Assembly: GCA_945882415.1 (NCBI GenBank) | Contig: CAMCWC010000013.1 | Span: 42,092 to 106,091 of the forward strand | Direction of reading: 5' to 3' | DNA from: Chthonomonas calidirosea | Lineage (GTDB): Bacteria; Armatimonadota; Fimbriimonadia; Fimbriimonadales; Fimbriimonadaceae | DNA: 64,000 nucleotides | Shown: in pieces, positions 27,201-34,609 of the stretch | How positions within the stretch are numbered: the stretch's first letter is position 1 | How the letters are laid out: each line of letters begins with the position of its first letter | Notes under the pieces: generated by a model | The model's input: the letters and a program-made list of their open reading frames with translations, nothing else | Databases searched by the model: none | Told to the model about the DNA's origin: nothing | Translations under genes and position numbers: made by a program

Positions 27201-27593
27201 CGCAACAATCGGTCCGCTGGAGGCGTTCAGCGCGAACAGTCCGGCGAACAGGAAGACGGCCACGATGGCCATCGTGAAGAACTGCTTTTGCAGATAGGCC
27301 ATAGCGCCGTCTTTGATCGCCTTGCCAACGACTTGCATCGTGTCTGGGCCAGGCGATTCGGCCATCAGCTGTTTGATCAGGACAAACGCGTAGATGAGGG
27401 CCAGGACGCCAAGGCCGATAGACGCATAGAGGTACGGCAATACATCGCTAGAGAAGCTCAGTTTGACGTGGTCCCCTTCTGCGGCAAAGGCAAAAGTCGG
27501 GCAGATGGTGAGAAGAAGAACAGGTAGGAGAAATCGGGAAAAGCGCCCGTTTGCCCGGCGGCAAAACGCGGTCGCAAGCTCATTAAAGTCCAT
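24219..27593 (-). CDS. hppA: Membrane H+-translocating pyrophosphatase with a large inserted domain
   Basis: 1124 residues, against 660-800 for the family. It couples pyrophosphate hydrolysis to ion pumping. Visible are a signal-like segment (20-37), TM1 (54-76), the substrate loop DDPRNPAVIADNVGDNVGD (254-272) and the C-terminal HKASVICDTVGDPFKDTAGP (about 1041-1060). GNTTKALTKG (845-854) has Lys849 where K+-dependent enzymes have Ala, indicating a K+-independent, probably H+-pumping type. Residues about 376-690 form a hydrophilic insertion between TM8 and TM9. Since M-PPases have an outside N-terminus, this insertion should face the periplasm. It would recycle the pyrophosphate of biosynthesis and could work with PpdK. 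Confidence 0.95.
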   Translation of the reverse strand: MDFNELATAFCRRANGRFSRFLLPVLLLTICPTFAFAAEGDHVKLSFSSDVLPYLYASIGLGVLALIYAFVLIKQLMAESPGPDTMQVVGKAIKDGAMAYLQKQFFTMAIVAVFLFAGLFALNASSGPIVAGGVALCFAAGLLGSYAAGYTGMVMAVNANMRVAFAALSSYKKSLEIAFRSGAVAGLVTVGIGLIGATLILIFGGEQAVKYLVGFGFGGSLAALFMRVGGGIFTKAADVGADLVGKVEAGIPEDDPRNPAVIADNVGDNVGDCAGMAADVFESYEVTLISAIVLAAATSSVFDRDTWTKLVVFALIAAGVGILSSIIGIARVKGSDNLDLDPLIPIRKGFITAVIISLVGTSAVAFFLLGGQKPLSTGRLVSVRKFEVDEAKYLQNLRKEIAAQSYNKEAIRSAADAKAKELKKAFKDLTIFDLYGDRAKVPDALKAVPQAVTARIIADKDTPVLPYEITSADILQSPKAIAKGYKEADEMVITSALNVKLADMTVPAFEGYTRVTNPDDASIPQLKFAVPTPMNPQTNSTTPFTTVAAFFLGKGDDQLVLKKLQIKANLPAQPGANGQPGSPARDIDQIQWVGPVKKGEIEKQITDQRAQIKQQGLKASIDDLKTVPVELYANNQGKLALGVPSEVDRPQTLRAGATTFFPTDVKTMEASQQPMAGMPMASPPLENVELAVVQSYQVPWFLFVIAFAVGLILALVIEKVTEYYVSTGKKPTQEVAGVSSGGAAPMIIQGFAYACESGAFMTLVLVIALLCPMFIFPAALYGGYEMAMFGIALVGLGLLSTTGYVLAMDTFGPISDNAQGVFEMSGEGKESPAGMQAVSRLDAAGNTTKALTKGFAIATAVVASIALFNSYRTEANLATIGLKLDVPEIFLGLLIGGAAPFLFSAFAINAVGRSSFQLINEVRRQFREKPGIMTGADKPDYARCVDIVTASAQKELLGPGILAIALPIAVGFGFSIGKEPTEINGQMFNLVGAQALGGFLAGAIVSGQLMAVLLANAGGMWDNAKKLIEDGQFGGKGSENHKASVICDTVGDPFKDTAGPALNPLIKVMNLVALLLAGVVTMPLENTVRIAVTVVCVAALGYAVYSTKKGSFADDLNNVGKSEN

Positions 27594-27718
27594 AAAGGTG
27601 AAACTCCCCTGCCGGTTTCACGCTTCCGTGCCTAATGCACTTGGCCGCGTAGACGGACAGAACTTGTGGAGAGGTTATACCTTTCTCGGGTTCTGTGAGT
27701 TCCAAAATGAACTTGCAA

Positions 27719-28465
27719 TCAGCGGTTGGCGTTGTCCGAAATCTGCCGCATTTCGGTTCCGGCATCATGCAAAGACAACTGGGCCTGGAGCATTTCTGCT
27801 TTTCGACGATTGATCCCGGTCAAGAGGGTAACGGGCAGCTCATCGAGCATTTGCTTGACCTGGTTTCTGTTTAATGCAAGCATGTGCTGAAGCGCGGCGA
27901 TCAAATCTTCTTGTTTGTGGCCCTTATCCGTGAGGAGCAACTCGTACATATGCTCGTCGTCGATGTGGGTGACGTACGCGGCCGCCAGCTGCTTCTTCGG
28001 GCGGGTCTCATCGGATGTCGCAATCGGGACTTCGCGGTTGCACTCTTCGCACAGGAGAACGTCCGTTTTCGCACTATAGAAGTTGAGGCTGTTGCAGAAA
28101 CCGCATCGGACCTGAGCGACCGGCATCGGCTGCTGATCCTGGATGGGGATGAAGCGATGACAGAACATGCAGGTGAAGTCATCTTCGGGAGCCTCAAGCA
28201 CCTGGTTGGTCTCATTGCAGTACGGGCACTTGACGTCGTACTTCGTGACTTCGCGAATGGTCAGGGCATGCTTGATGGCGAAGCCGAGCGCGCCTAGCCC
28301 GATGAGCAGGAGGACGGTGGCGAGAGGCACCGTGCCGCCAGACTGACCACGGTAGTAGTAGAACAGTGCGGAGAAGCAAAGGGACAATATTCCCCCGAGG
28401 CCCCAAACCAGAGCTTTCTCTGAGATCAGTTCAATGACATCCGATACTCTCTGAATTCGCTTCAT
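27719..28465 (-). CDS. Membrane protein with double zinc ribbon and L7/L12-C-terminal-like domain
   Basis: 248 residues from ATG 28465. Two TM helices (about 22-38 and 47-64) are followed by zinc-ribbon CxxC pairs: CPYCNETN, CMFCHRF, CGFCNSLN and CEECNRE. The C-terminus (LPVTLLTGINRRKAEMLQAQLSLHDAGTEM) resembles the alpha/beta fold of ribosomal L7/L12 C-terminal domains found in several uncharacterised zinc-ribbon proteins. It is probably anchored with the soluble part in the cytoplasm. The function is unknown. It precedes hppA on the same strand with a gap of about 125 bases. Confidence 0.7.
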   Translation of the reverse strand: MKRIQRVSDVIELISEKALVWGLGGILSLCFSALFYYYRGQSGGTVPLATVLLLIGLGALGFAIKHALTIREVTKYDVKCPYCNETNQVLEAPEDDFTCMFCHRFIPIQDQQPMPVAQVRCGFCNSLNFYSAKTDVLLCEECNREVPIATSDETRPKKQLAAAYVTHIDDEHMYELLLTDKGHKQEDLIAALQHMLALNRNQVKQMLDELPVTLLTGINRRKAEMLQAQLSLHDAGTEMRQISDNANR

Positions 28466-28563
28466 GGTTCTAGATATGCGTGTGCGTTCGACCGCGGTCG
28501 TGCCGAGGTTTCTACAGTATAGCAACGGGCGGTGACGCTGAAAAGCATCAGATGCGTTCGAGG

Positions 28564-29319
28564 TTAGCGGATTTTTTCTGCGGAAACCGGTTCTCTTAAC
28601 GTTGGTTCCACTGCGGGCACGACGATCACGGTGCCGTCCCCTTGGTCGAAGGCAGTGAAGGCGTAGTCTCGACCCATCGCTTGAAGAATCTCAATTGGAC
28701 TCATCTGTTCGTAATTGATGTCGACGCTAATTTCGGGGAATCCCGGGGCGACGACAACGCCAAGATTGCCTTGGGCAGCGACCATGCGCACGGCGTCAGT
28801 CAGCTTCGCTCCTTTCAGGCTCACGCTGGTTGGCTTCAGGTAGTCCGGGACGGGCTCGGTTACGGGAGGAAGGTCTTCCGGTCGAGGTTGGGTCGACAGC
28901 TTTGGATCGTTCTGTGATGTCGGACTCGGCGGAGTGACTTCGGGCACCGGTTCGGGGGGGAAGCTCTGGACCACTTGCGTTGGCTCGACCTTCTTCACCT
29001 GCGGATTCTGGCTTGGAAAGACAAAGATGGCGACCGCAAAGGCAATCGCCCCTACAGCAGCCAAGACGAGCCCAGCCGTCCAGCCGACCGCCCAAGAACT
29101 AGGCTTCGGTGGCGCTGCCCTGGGGACGAACTTCGGCGTTTGAGCGGGCTTTGGCGCTTCAACCACTTTGGCGCGCTTTAGGCCCTTAACCATGCTCGCC
29201 CTCTTCCGAAGCTCGGGGGCATATTCGGGATAGCGCACGCAAAATTGGTCGATGGCAAGGGTGTTCTGCCCTTCCGCCAATTCCCACATGAGCTCGTCTA
29301 GATCACGCGGCGGCCGCAT
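28564..29319 (-). CDS. Putative anti-sigma/secretin-N (STN) domain membrane protein
   Basis: 251 residues. The start overlaps the sigma-factor stop by 17 bases and has GGAGG 6 bases upstream. Residues 1-50 (MRPPRDLDELMWELAEGQ and a PEYAPELRKRA helix) look like a short cytoplasmic anti-sigma segment. One TM helix (about 84-107) and a Pro-rich linker follow. A C-terminal STN-type module (SLKGAKLTDAVRMVAAQGNL, then SVDINYEQMSPIEILQAMG) completes the chain. STN domains sense or bind partners in secretin and TonB systems. Position after an ECF sigma gene suggests control of that sigma by an envelope signal. Confidence 0.7.
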   Translation of the reverse strand: MRPPRDLDELMWELAEGQNTLAIDQFCVRYPEYAPELRKRASMVKGLKRAKVVEAPKPAQTPKFVPRAAPPKPSSWAVGWTAGLVLAAVGAIAFAVAIFVFPSQNPQVKKVEPTQVVQSFPPEPVPEVTPPSPTSQNDPKLSTQPRPEDLPPVTEPVPDYLKPTSVSLKGAKLTDAVRMVAAQGNLGVVVAPGFPEISVDINYEQMSPIEILQAMGRDYAFTAFDQGDGTVIVVPAVEPTLREPVSAEKIR

Positions 29320-29905
29320 CTTCTGCCTCCTCGTAGATCACGCGGAATCGCTCTCGCGCTCGGTAGAGCCGGGTTTTGGCGGCGTTTACATTGCATCCAA
29401 GGCTGTCCGCAATCTCCTGCAAGCTGAGCTCTTCCCAATAGAACAAAACAAGGATCGCGCGGTCGCTCGGGGAAAGCTTCTCCATTGCGACATGAATCTT
29501 GGCGTCGTCCGGCTCAGGCGGGTCTGGAACGCTGGTTTCCATGGCCTCGACCAGCTCGACGTGCTTGTGCTTGTGCCGGGCTTTTCGGGCTTCTTGAATG
29601 CTGCGATTTACGGCAACGCGGAAGAGCCAAGTGCTAAATCGGGAGCGGCGGTCGAATCGGTGCAGGTGGCGCAGAACGAGAGTAAAAATTTCTTGAACCG
29701 CGTCCGAGGCTTCATCCGAATCGAGCAAGATGCCGCGGGCAATGGCGTGAACCTTGTCGTGGTACCGAGAATAAATCATCTCGAAGGCGTTTTCGTCCCC
29801 GGAGAGGAATCGTTCAACTAGAACAAGGTCCTCGTCGAATCCAGGAAGTCGCGCTTTATCGACCGCAGATGGGGCCACCGTTGATTCTTCGACGCGGTCT
29901 GACAT
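29303..29905 (-). CDS. ECF-family RNA polymerase sigma factor
   Basis: 200 residues from ATG 29905 (MSDRVEEST). The upstream extension to 30019 lies inside the preceding gene. Sigma region 2 is clear: FEMIYSRYHDKVHAIARGIL, DEASDAVQEIFTLVLRHL and FDRRSRFSTWLFRVAVNRSI. Region 4 is KLSPSDRAILVLFYWEELSLQEIADSLG and NAAKTRLYRARERF, the helix-turn-helix for -35 recognition. It lies 7 bases after the glycosyltransferase gene and overlaps the STN protein, so the three genes form one unit. Confidence 0.93.
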   Translation of the reverse strand: MSDRVEESTVAPSAVDKARLPGFDEDLVLVERFLSGDENAFEMIYSRYHDKVHAIARGILLDSDEASDAVQEIFTLVLRHLHRFDRRSRFSTWLFRVAVNRSIQEARKARHKHKHVELVEAMETSVPDPPEPDDAKIHVAMEKLSPSDRAILVLFYWEELSLQEIADSLGCNVNAAKTRLYRARERFRVIYEEAEDAAAA

Positions 29906-29912
29906 GGTGGTG

Positions 29913-31289
29913 TTACGGTTGCTGACTTTCGCTGACTCGGCCTGCCTCGATTCGGGCCGAAAACTCACCCGGTAGCCGGGAGATGGCGAAAGCGTTCGCG
30001 AGGAGCAGCGGAACGGCAACGACGACTACCGCTAGATTTGCTCGGCTTTTCATGATGGCCGAATATCCGCTACCAATCCAAATCGCAATCGGCGCCAGTG
30101 CGGGGAGCAGATAACGAGCCTGAGCCTGGAAATACTGGTTGTTGAACCGCAGGAAGAGCAGACCAATGAGGGCAGCGAAAGCAACCAGGAAGACCGAGGG
30201 GTTGCGATTTTCCTTATCTCGAGCCGCCTGAAACAGGCCACCGGCAAGTCCAAGTGTGCCCACCAGAATGAGAACCCAATACAGGCGGTTTTGCTCGAAG
30301 TCAGGCGATTGTCGTCCCGACTGGGTCATCCAAATGTCCATGTAGCCGAAGACGCCATAGAATGATCTGACCGTCCACCAGCCCACCCACCGCGTCCAGT
30401 ATTCGAGTTCCGGATTTGCTTCCGGACTCTGAGACGGGATGATTTGAGTAACGAACATCTCCTTTTGCGCGGAGCCTTGGAAGGCTTCGGAGAAGGCACG
30501 AATCGCGAATGGGTCGCCGTACAAGTTCAAGTTTCGTAGCCACCAACCACCGGCGATGAGAATCGGAAGCACTAGCGCAATCCCGGCCTCTCGGATTCCG
30601 GGCCGGTGCTCACCGGGGAGAACGAGGGCGAGGAACGCGACCGGAAGCAGCGCAAGGGCAGTGGTTTTGGTAAGGCAGGCCAGCCCGATCAGCACGCCCA
30701 CCGTCACGGCACGTTTTATGTTCCAACCGTTCCGTGATCCGTGCGCAAGCCCGACCAGGGTCCAAGTACAGAGAGCAAACAACAGCGGGTCGTTGCTGAG
30801 AGCTCCGCTCAGGGCCAGATTCATCGGCAAGAGGGCGGCAAAGGCGGTCGCGGCGATGATAGCCGGCTCAGGCAGTTGAAGGTTCTTGCCTAGAAAGAAG
30901 ACGCCGGCAACGACGATTGCGCCAAGCATAACATTTAGGAAGCGCAGGCGCCCCCCGGTTTCGGCATCAGTTGGGTCGTTAACGCCAGTGACTTTGGCAA
31001 AACCTGCCGCAACAACGTAAAAGAGCGGGGGTTGGTGGGCTTGATAGGTTTCGTACAGATTCGGGTCTTTCGGGTTGAAAACGGGGAAGCCTTCTCCATT
31101 GAGAAGCCGAGCAACGTAGTTCGCATGCTGCCGCTCGTCGGGGGCGCCAATATCTTTCTCGACGCTTCGGTTGAGGGTGACGAGGCCGCTTTGGCGATAA
31201 GGAGTGATGGACGCAAAGATGGAAGCGAGGATGACGTGGGCGAGGAGAAGCAGCCCCAACGCCGTCCAGGTAGATCGTGAAATCGTCAT
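29913..31289 (-). CDS. Polytopic membrane glycosyltransferase-like protein (GT39/DUF2142 type)
   Basis: 458 residues with about ten or more TM helices. The first extracytoplasmic loop after TM1 has DERQHANYVARLLNGEGFPV and then ETYQAHQPPLFYVVAAGFAK. This is the DE/H-x-PP-Y pattern seen in GT-C lipid-linked sugar transferases (GT39/83, ArnT-like) and DUF2142 proteins. The predicted role is transfer of a sugar from a polyprenyl-phosphate carrier on the outer face of the inner membrane. The acceptor is unknown. It is the first gene of the unit that continues with the ECF sigma factor. Confidence 0.75.
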   Translation of the reverse strand: MTISRSTWTALGLLLLAHVILASIFASITPYRQSGLVTLNRSVEKDIGAPDERQHANYVARLLNGEGFPVFNPKDPNLYETYQAHQPPLFYVVAAGFAKVTGVNDPTDAETGGRLRFLNVMLGAIVVAGVFFLGKNLQLPEPAIIAATAFAALLPMNLALSGALSNDPLLFALCTWTLVGLAHGSRNGWNIKRAVTVGVLIGLACLTKTTALALLPVAFLALVLPGEHRPGIREAGIALVLPILIAGGWWLRNLNLYGDPFAIRAFSEAFQGSAQKEMFVTQIIPSQSPEANPELEYWTRWVGWWTVRSFYGVFGYMDIWMTQSGRQSPDFEQNRLYWVLILVGTLGLAGGLFQAARDKENRNPSVFLVAFAALIGLLFLRFNNQYFQAQARYLLPALAPIAIWIGSGYSAIMKSRANLAVVVVAVPLLLANAFAISRLPGEFSARIEAGRVSESQQP

Positions 31290-31387
31290 TGCTTTGCTAT
31301 CTCATCTCGGATCGGAACGTGCACGAATCTGAACATGCTTCGGATATCATCATTTTTGAGCGAACGAGCCCACCTTTGAGGATGCTG

Positions 31388-32368
31388 ATGACGAAACTTA
31401 CGACCATCGTACTATTGTGCAGTTTGGCGGGTCTGGCCCCGGCCCAGAACGGAAGATACGCGCTAGGCGATTATCTTGACTCACTTTCCAAAGCCAAGAC
31501 GCTCTCCGTCGACTACACGGTGCAAACGATCGGTGGAACCCGAGAGGCGTATTCGGTAACCCTTCAGAAGCCGAACAAGTTCCGGTTGCAGTCTCCGTCT
31601 GAAACCGTGATTGGCGACGGAACGACGGTCTACCGGTTCGATGCGGCATCGCAGAAGTTCACGAAGCGAGCTCAGGTGGCAAACGATCTCGGCCGATTTT
31701 TTGCTCCGATTCCATTCCGAATCTGGGGTGCATTCTTCGACCCGGGGATGGCAAAGGTTCCGGCGGTGCGAGACTTAGGAGTTCGAACTCGACTCAACAC
31801 GGAATATCGCGCGGTTGAAGCTCAATTTGGTCGCGGCATCACAACCTACTATCTGGATGCCAAGGCGAACATCGCTCGTCAGTTTGAATATCAGGAGTCT
31901 CCCCTTCCGAACATGATCGTTGTTGCTCAGGACATCAAGCTGAGTGGCGAGGTTCCGGCGACAAAGTTTGCCTTCGACCCGAAGACCGCGAAGGGAGAGA
32001 TTTCCGAAATCGAGTACGACTCGCCAAAGTGGTCAACCGATTTGGTGGCCGCAGTAGAGTTGGCCCGCAAGACCAAGCGAAAAGTGTTTGTGGACTTCTT
32101 CGTGCCGAAGGATCCAACGAGCGCAAAGCTGGACCAAGAGGTTTACGTCACGCCTCGATTCAAGGCGTTCGAGAATCGGCTTGTGTTTGTGCGAGTTGAC
32201 GTCATGAAGAATCCGAAGGCGGCGGGAGTGTATGGCGTGACGACATTCCCGACTCAGCTGATCTTGGATGACAAAGGTGAGGAAGTCGACAATTACGACA
32301 AGTACGAAGGTGCCATTCCGTTCTTCGACTGGCTCTCCGAGGCGTTGCGCCTCCCATTGTTCCGGTAA
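31388..32368 (+). CDS. Exported LolA-like/thioredoxin-fold fusion lacking the CxxC
   Basis: 326 residues. ATG 31388 was chosen for a GAGG Shine-Dalgarno 6 bases upstream. A signal peptide (TTIVLLCSLAGLAPAQ) is followed by a LolA/DUF2092-like beta domain: YLDSLSKAKTLSVDYTVQ, YSVTLQKPNKFRLQSPS and VYRFDAASQKFTKRAQ. From about residue 215 comes a thioredoxin-fold segment (KRKVFVDFF, then FVRVDVMKNPKAAGVYGVTTFPTQLIL). Where DsbD-gamma-like proteins have WCxxCK this protein has PKDPTSAK, so it has no redox cysteines. The cis-Pro region (TTFPT) is kept. It is probably a periplasmic binding or chaperone module rather than an oxidoreductase. Confidence 0.75.
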   Translation: MTKLTTIVLLCSLAGLAPAQNGRYALGDYLDSLSKAKTLSVDYTVQTIGGTREAYSVTLQKPNKFRLQSPSETVIGDGTTVYRFDAASQKFTKRAQVANDLGRFFAPIPFRIWGAFFDPGMAKVPAVRDLGVRTRLNTEYRAVEAQFGRGITTYYLDAKANIARQFEYQESPLPNMIVVAQDIKLSGEVPATKFAFDPKTAKGEISEIEYDSPKWSTDLVAAVELARKTKRKVFVDFFVPKDPTSAKLDQEVYVTPRFKAFENRLVFVRVDVMKNPKAAGVYGVTTFPTQLILDDKGEEVDNYDKYEGAIPFFDWLSEALRLPLFR

Positions 32369-32390
32369 GTCAACCAAACCTAAGATATAA

Positions 32391-32426
32391 ACCCGAGTCA
32401 GGAGATTCAAAATTCCGGACTCGGGT
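32391..32426 (+). terminator. Hairpin after the LolA-thioredoxin gene
   Basis: ACCCGAGTC (32391-32399) and GACTCGGGT (32418-32426) form a 9-bp perfect stem with an 18-base partly paired loop, followed by ATCTTTAA. It ends 27 bases before pdhA. Confidence 0.65.
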
Positions 32427-32453
32427 ATCTTTAATCGATCACGAAAGAGGACT

Positions 32454-33596
32454 ATGTCAGTTATTCCAACTACTGGCACAGCGGCATTCGAGCCGTTAGC
32501 CGAAATCGCCGAATCAACGAATGATTCGCGCCCAAGTCAGCTTCTTACCAAAGAAGATTGCCTGGAAATTTTCAACCAACTGTATCTCGCGCGATATTTT
32601 GACATCCGCTTGATTAAAGAGAAGAAGCGCGGAAGACTGCGTGGAACTCTTTACAGTTCCCACAACCAAGAAGCCATTTTGGTGGGCGCCCTGTTTGGGC
32701 TTAAGGCTACGGATTGGATTTCTCCCATCCACCGCGACATGCCGGCCTTTTTCCTGAAGGATTCGAAATTCCAGTGGGACGACCCCACAAGATCCGGAAT
32801 GTCGATCGAGGAAGTCTGCGCTCAGGTTTGGGGCAAAGTCGACTCTCCGGGCCGAGCACGCGATAACTGGTCGCACATCGGAAGCAAGTCGAAGCGAATT
32901 ATTCACTCGACTTCCATGCTTGCTGGAACGATCCCGGTTGCCGCGGGAGTTGTGTACGCCGACCGCATGAACGGTGGCGATGCGGTTGTTCTGACGTTTA
33001 ACGGCGAAGGTTCGACTGCTCAGGGCATCTTCCACGAGGCAGTCAATTTTGCCGCGGTTCACAAACTGCCGGTGGTTACGATCGTTGAGAACAACCAGTG
33101 GGCGTACGGAACTCCGGTTCACATGGGTTGTCCGACGCCAGATGTTGCGGACCGAGCCCATGGCTACGGAATCCCCGGTTTGGTGGCAGACGGTCAAGAC
33201 GTTTTTGATGTTTACGATAAGGTCATGGCGGCAGTCGAGCACGCTAGATCCGGAAAGGGTCCAAGCATCGTTGAGTGCAAGACCTTCCGAGCGTATGGTC
33301 ACGGCGACCACGATGACGACCGGGCGATGAAGTATCGACCGAGCGAAGAGATCGAGAAGGGACGCACGCGCGATCCTATCGCGATCTGCCGAGAGTCGCT
33401 GATCGAGCGAGGATTCCTCAGTGGCGCAGAAGCCGAGCAGTACATCGCCGAGCGCAAGAGCGCCAGCGAAGCTACGAACGATGATTTTCCGCCCGTGGTG
33501 GTCGAGTACCTCAACCGAGGTATCGAGTTCGCGTTGAATTCGCCGCTCCCGAACGCAGAAGAAGGCGCCATGTGGGTCTTTAAGGAGAACGCTTAA
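32454..33596 (+). CDS. pdhA: 2-oxoacid dehydrogenase E1 component, alpha subunit
   Basis: 380 residues with an AGAGGA Shine-Dalgarno. It decarboxylates a 2-oxoacid using thiamine diphosphate and passes the acyl group to a lipoyl-E2. The thiamine motif is visible from VVLTFNGEGSTAQGIFHEAV to IVENNQWAYGTP. GTLYSSHNQEAILVGA and WISPIHRDMPAFF are substrate and TPP contacts, and the phosphorylation-loop region reads TFRAYGHGDHDDDRAMKYR. Pyruvate is the likeliest substrate, but a branched-chain 2-oxoacid cannot be excluded. The stop overlaps the beta-subunit start. No E2 or E3 genes are in the window. Confidence 0.88.
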   Translation: MSVIPTTGTAAFEPLAEIAESTNDSRPSQLLTKEDCLEIFNQLYLARYFDIRLIKEKKRGRLRGTLYSSHNQEAILVGALFGLKATDWISPIHRDMPAFFLKDSKFQWDDPTRSGMSIEEVCAQVWGKVDSPGRARDNWSHIGSKSKRIIHSTSMLAGTIPVAAGVVYADRMNGGDAVVLTFNGEGSTAQGIFHEAVNFAAVHKLPVVTIVENNQWAYGTPVHMGCPTPDVADRAHGYGIPGLVADGQDVFDVYDKVMAAVEHARSGKGPSIVECKTFRAYGHGDHDDDRAMKYRPSEEIEKGRTRDPIAICRESLIERGFLSGAEAEQYIAERKSASEATNDDFPPVVVEYLNRGIEFALNSPLPNAEEGAMWVFKENA

Positions 33597-34609
33597 TGGC
33601 TGCAATTGCCGCGGAACCAACCCTGGTTAAAAAGAATTACCTGACCGCCCTTCGCGAGGCGCTGATCGAAGAGATGCGTCGCAACGATCAGATGATCTGT
33701 CAGGGCGAAGACATCGGCATGCTTGGCGGCGCGTTTGGCGTCACCGAAGGGTTGCTGGATGAATTTGGCAGCACCCGCGTCATCGATGCGCCGATTGCCG
33801 AAGCAGCGATCATCGGTACGGCAGTTGGAATGGCGTTGAACGGAAAGACGGTGATGGCAGAAATGCAGTTCATCGACTTCATTTCCTGCGGTTTCGACCA
33901 AATCGTCAATATGATGGCGACCTACCATTACCGAACCGCCGGCGAGGTCAACCTTCCGGTTGTCGTTCGCGGTCCGGCAGGCGGCTATGGGGGCGGAGCG
34001 CTTTATCACAGCCAGATGAACGAGGCTTGGTTCTGTCACAGTCCTGGACTTCGAGTGGTTGTACCGAGCACGCCGTACGACGCCAAGGGCCTTCTGAAAG
34101 CGGCGCTACGCGACGGCAATCCCTGCATCTTCTTTGAGATCAAAGAGCTTTACCGAAAGAATGAAATCGCGGAAGTGATTCCAGACGAGGACTACATTGT
34201 TCCGTTGGGCCAGGCCGTGATTCGTAAAGAAGGGACGGACATCACGTTCGTTTCCTACGGTCAGAGTGTTTACCACTGCATGTCAGCCGCCGCCGAGCTT
34301 GAGAAGCTGGGTGTGTCGGCAGAAGTGATTGACATCCGGACTCTTGTGCCTCTCGACGAGGAGACGATTTACAAGTCGCTCAGCAAGACCAACAGAGTCG
34401 TGGTGGTGAACGAGGCTCCGATGACCTGTGGCTTTGCCGGTGAAATCGTGGCGCGGATTGCGAACAATGCTTTCAACCTGCTTGATGCCCCTCCGGCACG
34501 AGTGACGCGGTTGGACACCCCGGTTCCTTGGGTGAAGCCGCTTGAGTTGCACGTGCTTCCTTCGGTCGAGAAGATCGTTCGCGTGGCGTTGCAAACCGCG
34601 AAGTACTGA
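33596..34609 (+). CDS. pdhB: 2-oxoacid dehydrogenase E1 component, beta subunit
   Basis: 337 residues, starting in a TAATG overlap with the alpha subunit, so the two are made in equal amounts. Typical beta-subunit segments are NYLTALREALIEEMRRND, GEDIGMLGGAFGVTEGLLDEFG, RVIDAPIAEAAIIGTAVGMA, QFIDFISCGFDQIVNMMATY, GPAGGYGGGALYHSQ and the C-terminal DTPVPWVKPLE. The alpha2beta2 tetramer binds thiamine at the interface. The gene ends directly against the convergent GIDE-LemA gene with no spacer. Confidence 0.92.
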   Translation: MAAIAAEPTLVKKNYLTALREALIEEMRRNDQMICQGEDIGMLGGAFGVTEGLLDEFGSTRVIDAPIAEAAIIGTAVGMALNGKTVMAEMQFIDFISCGFDQIVNMMATYHYRTAGEVNLPVVVRGPAGGYGGGALYHSQMNEAWFCHSPGLRVVVPSTPYDAKGLLKAALRDGNPCIFFEIKELYRKNEIAEVIPDEDYIVPLGQAVIRKEGTDITFVSYGQSVYHCMSAAAELEKLGVSAEVIDIRTLVPLDEETIYKSLSKTNRVVVVNEAPMTCGFAGEIVARIANNAFNLLDAPPARVTRLDTPVPWVKPLELHVLPSVEKIVRVALQTAKY

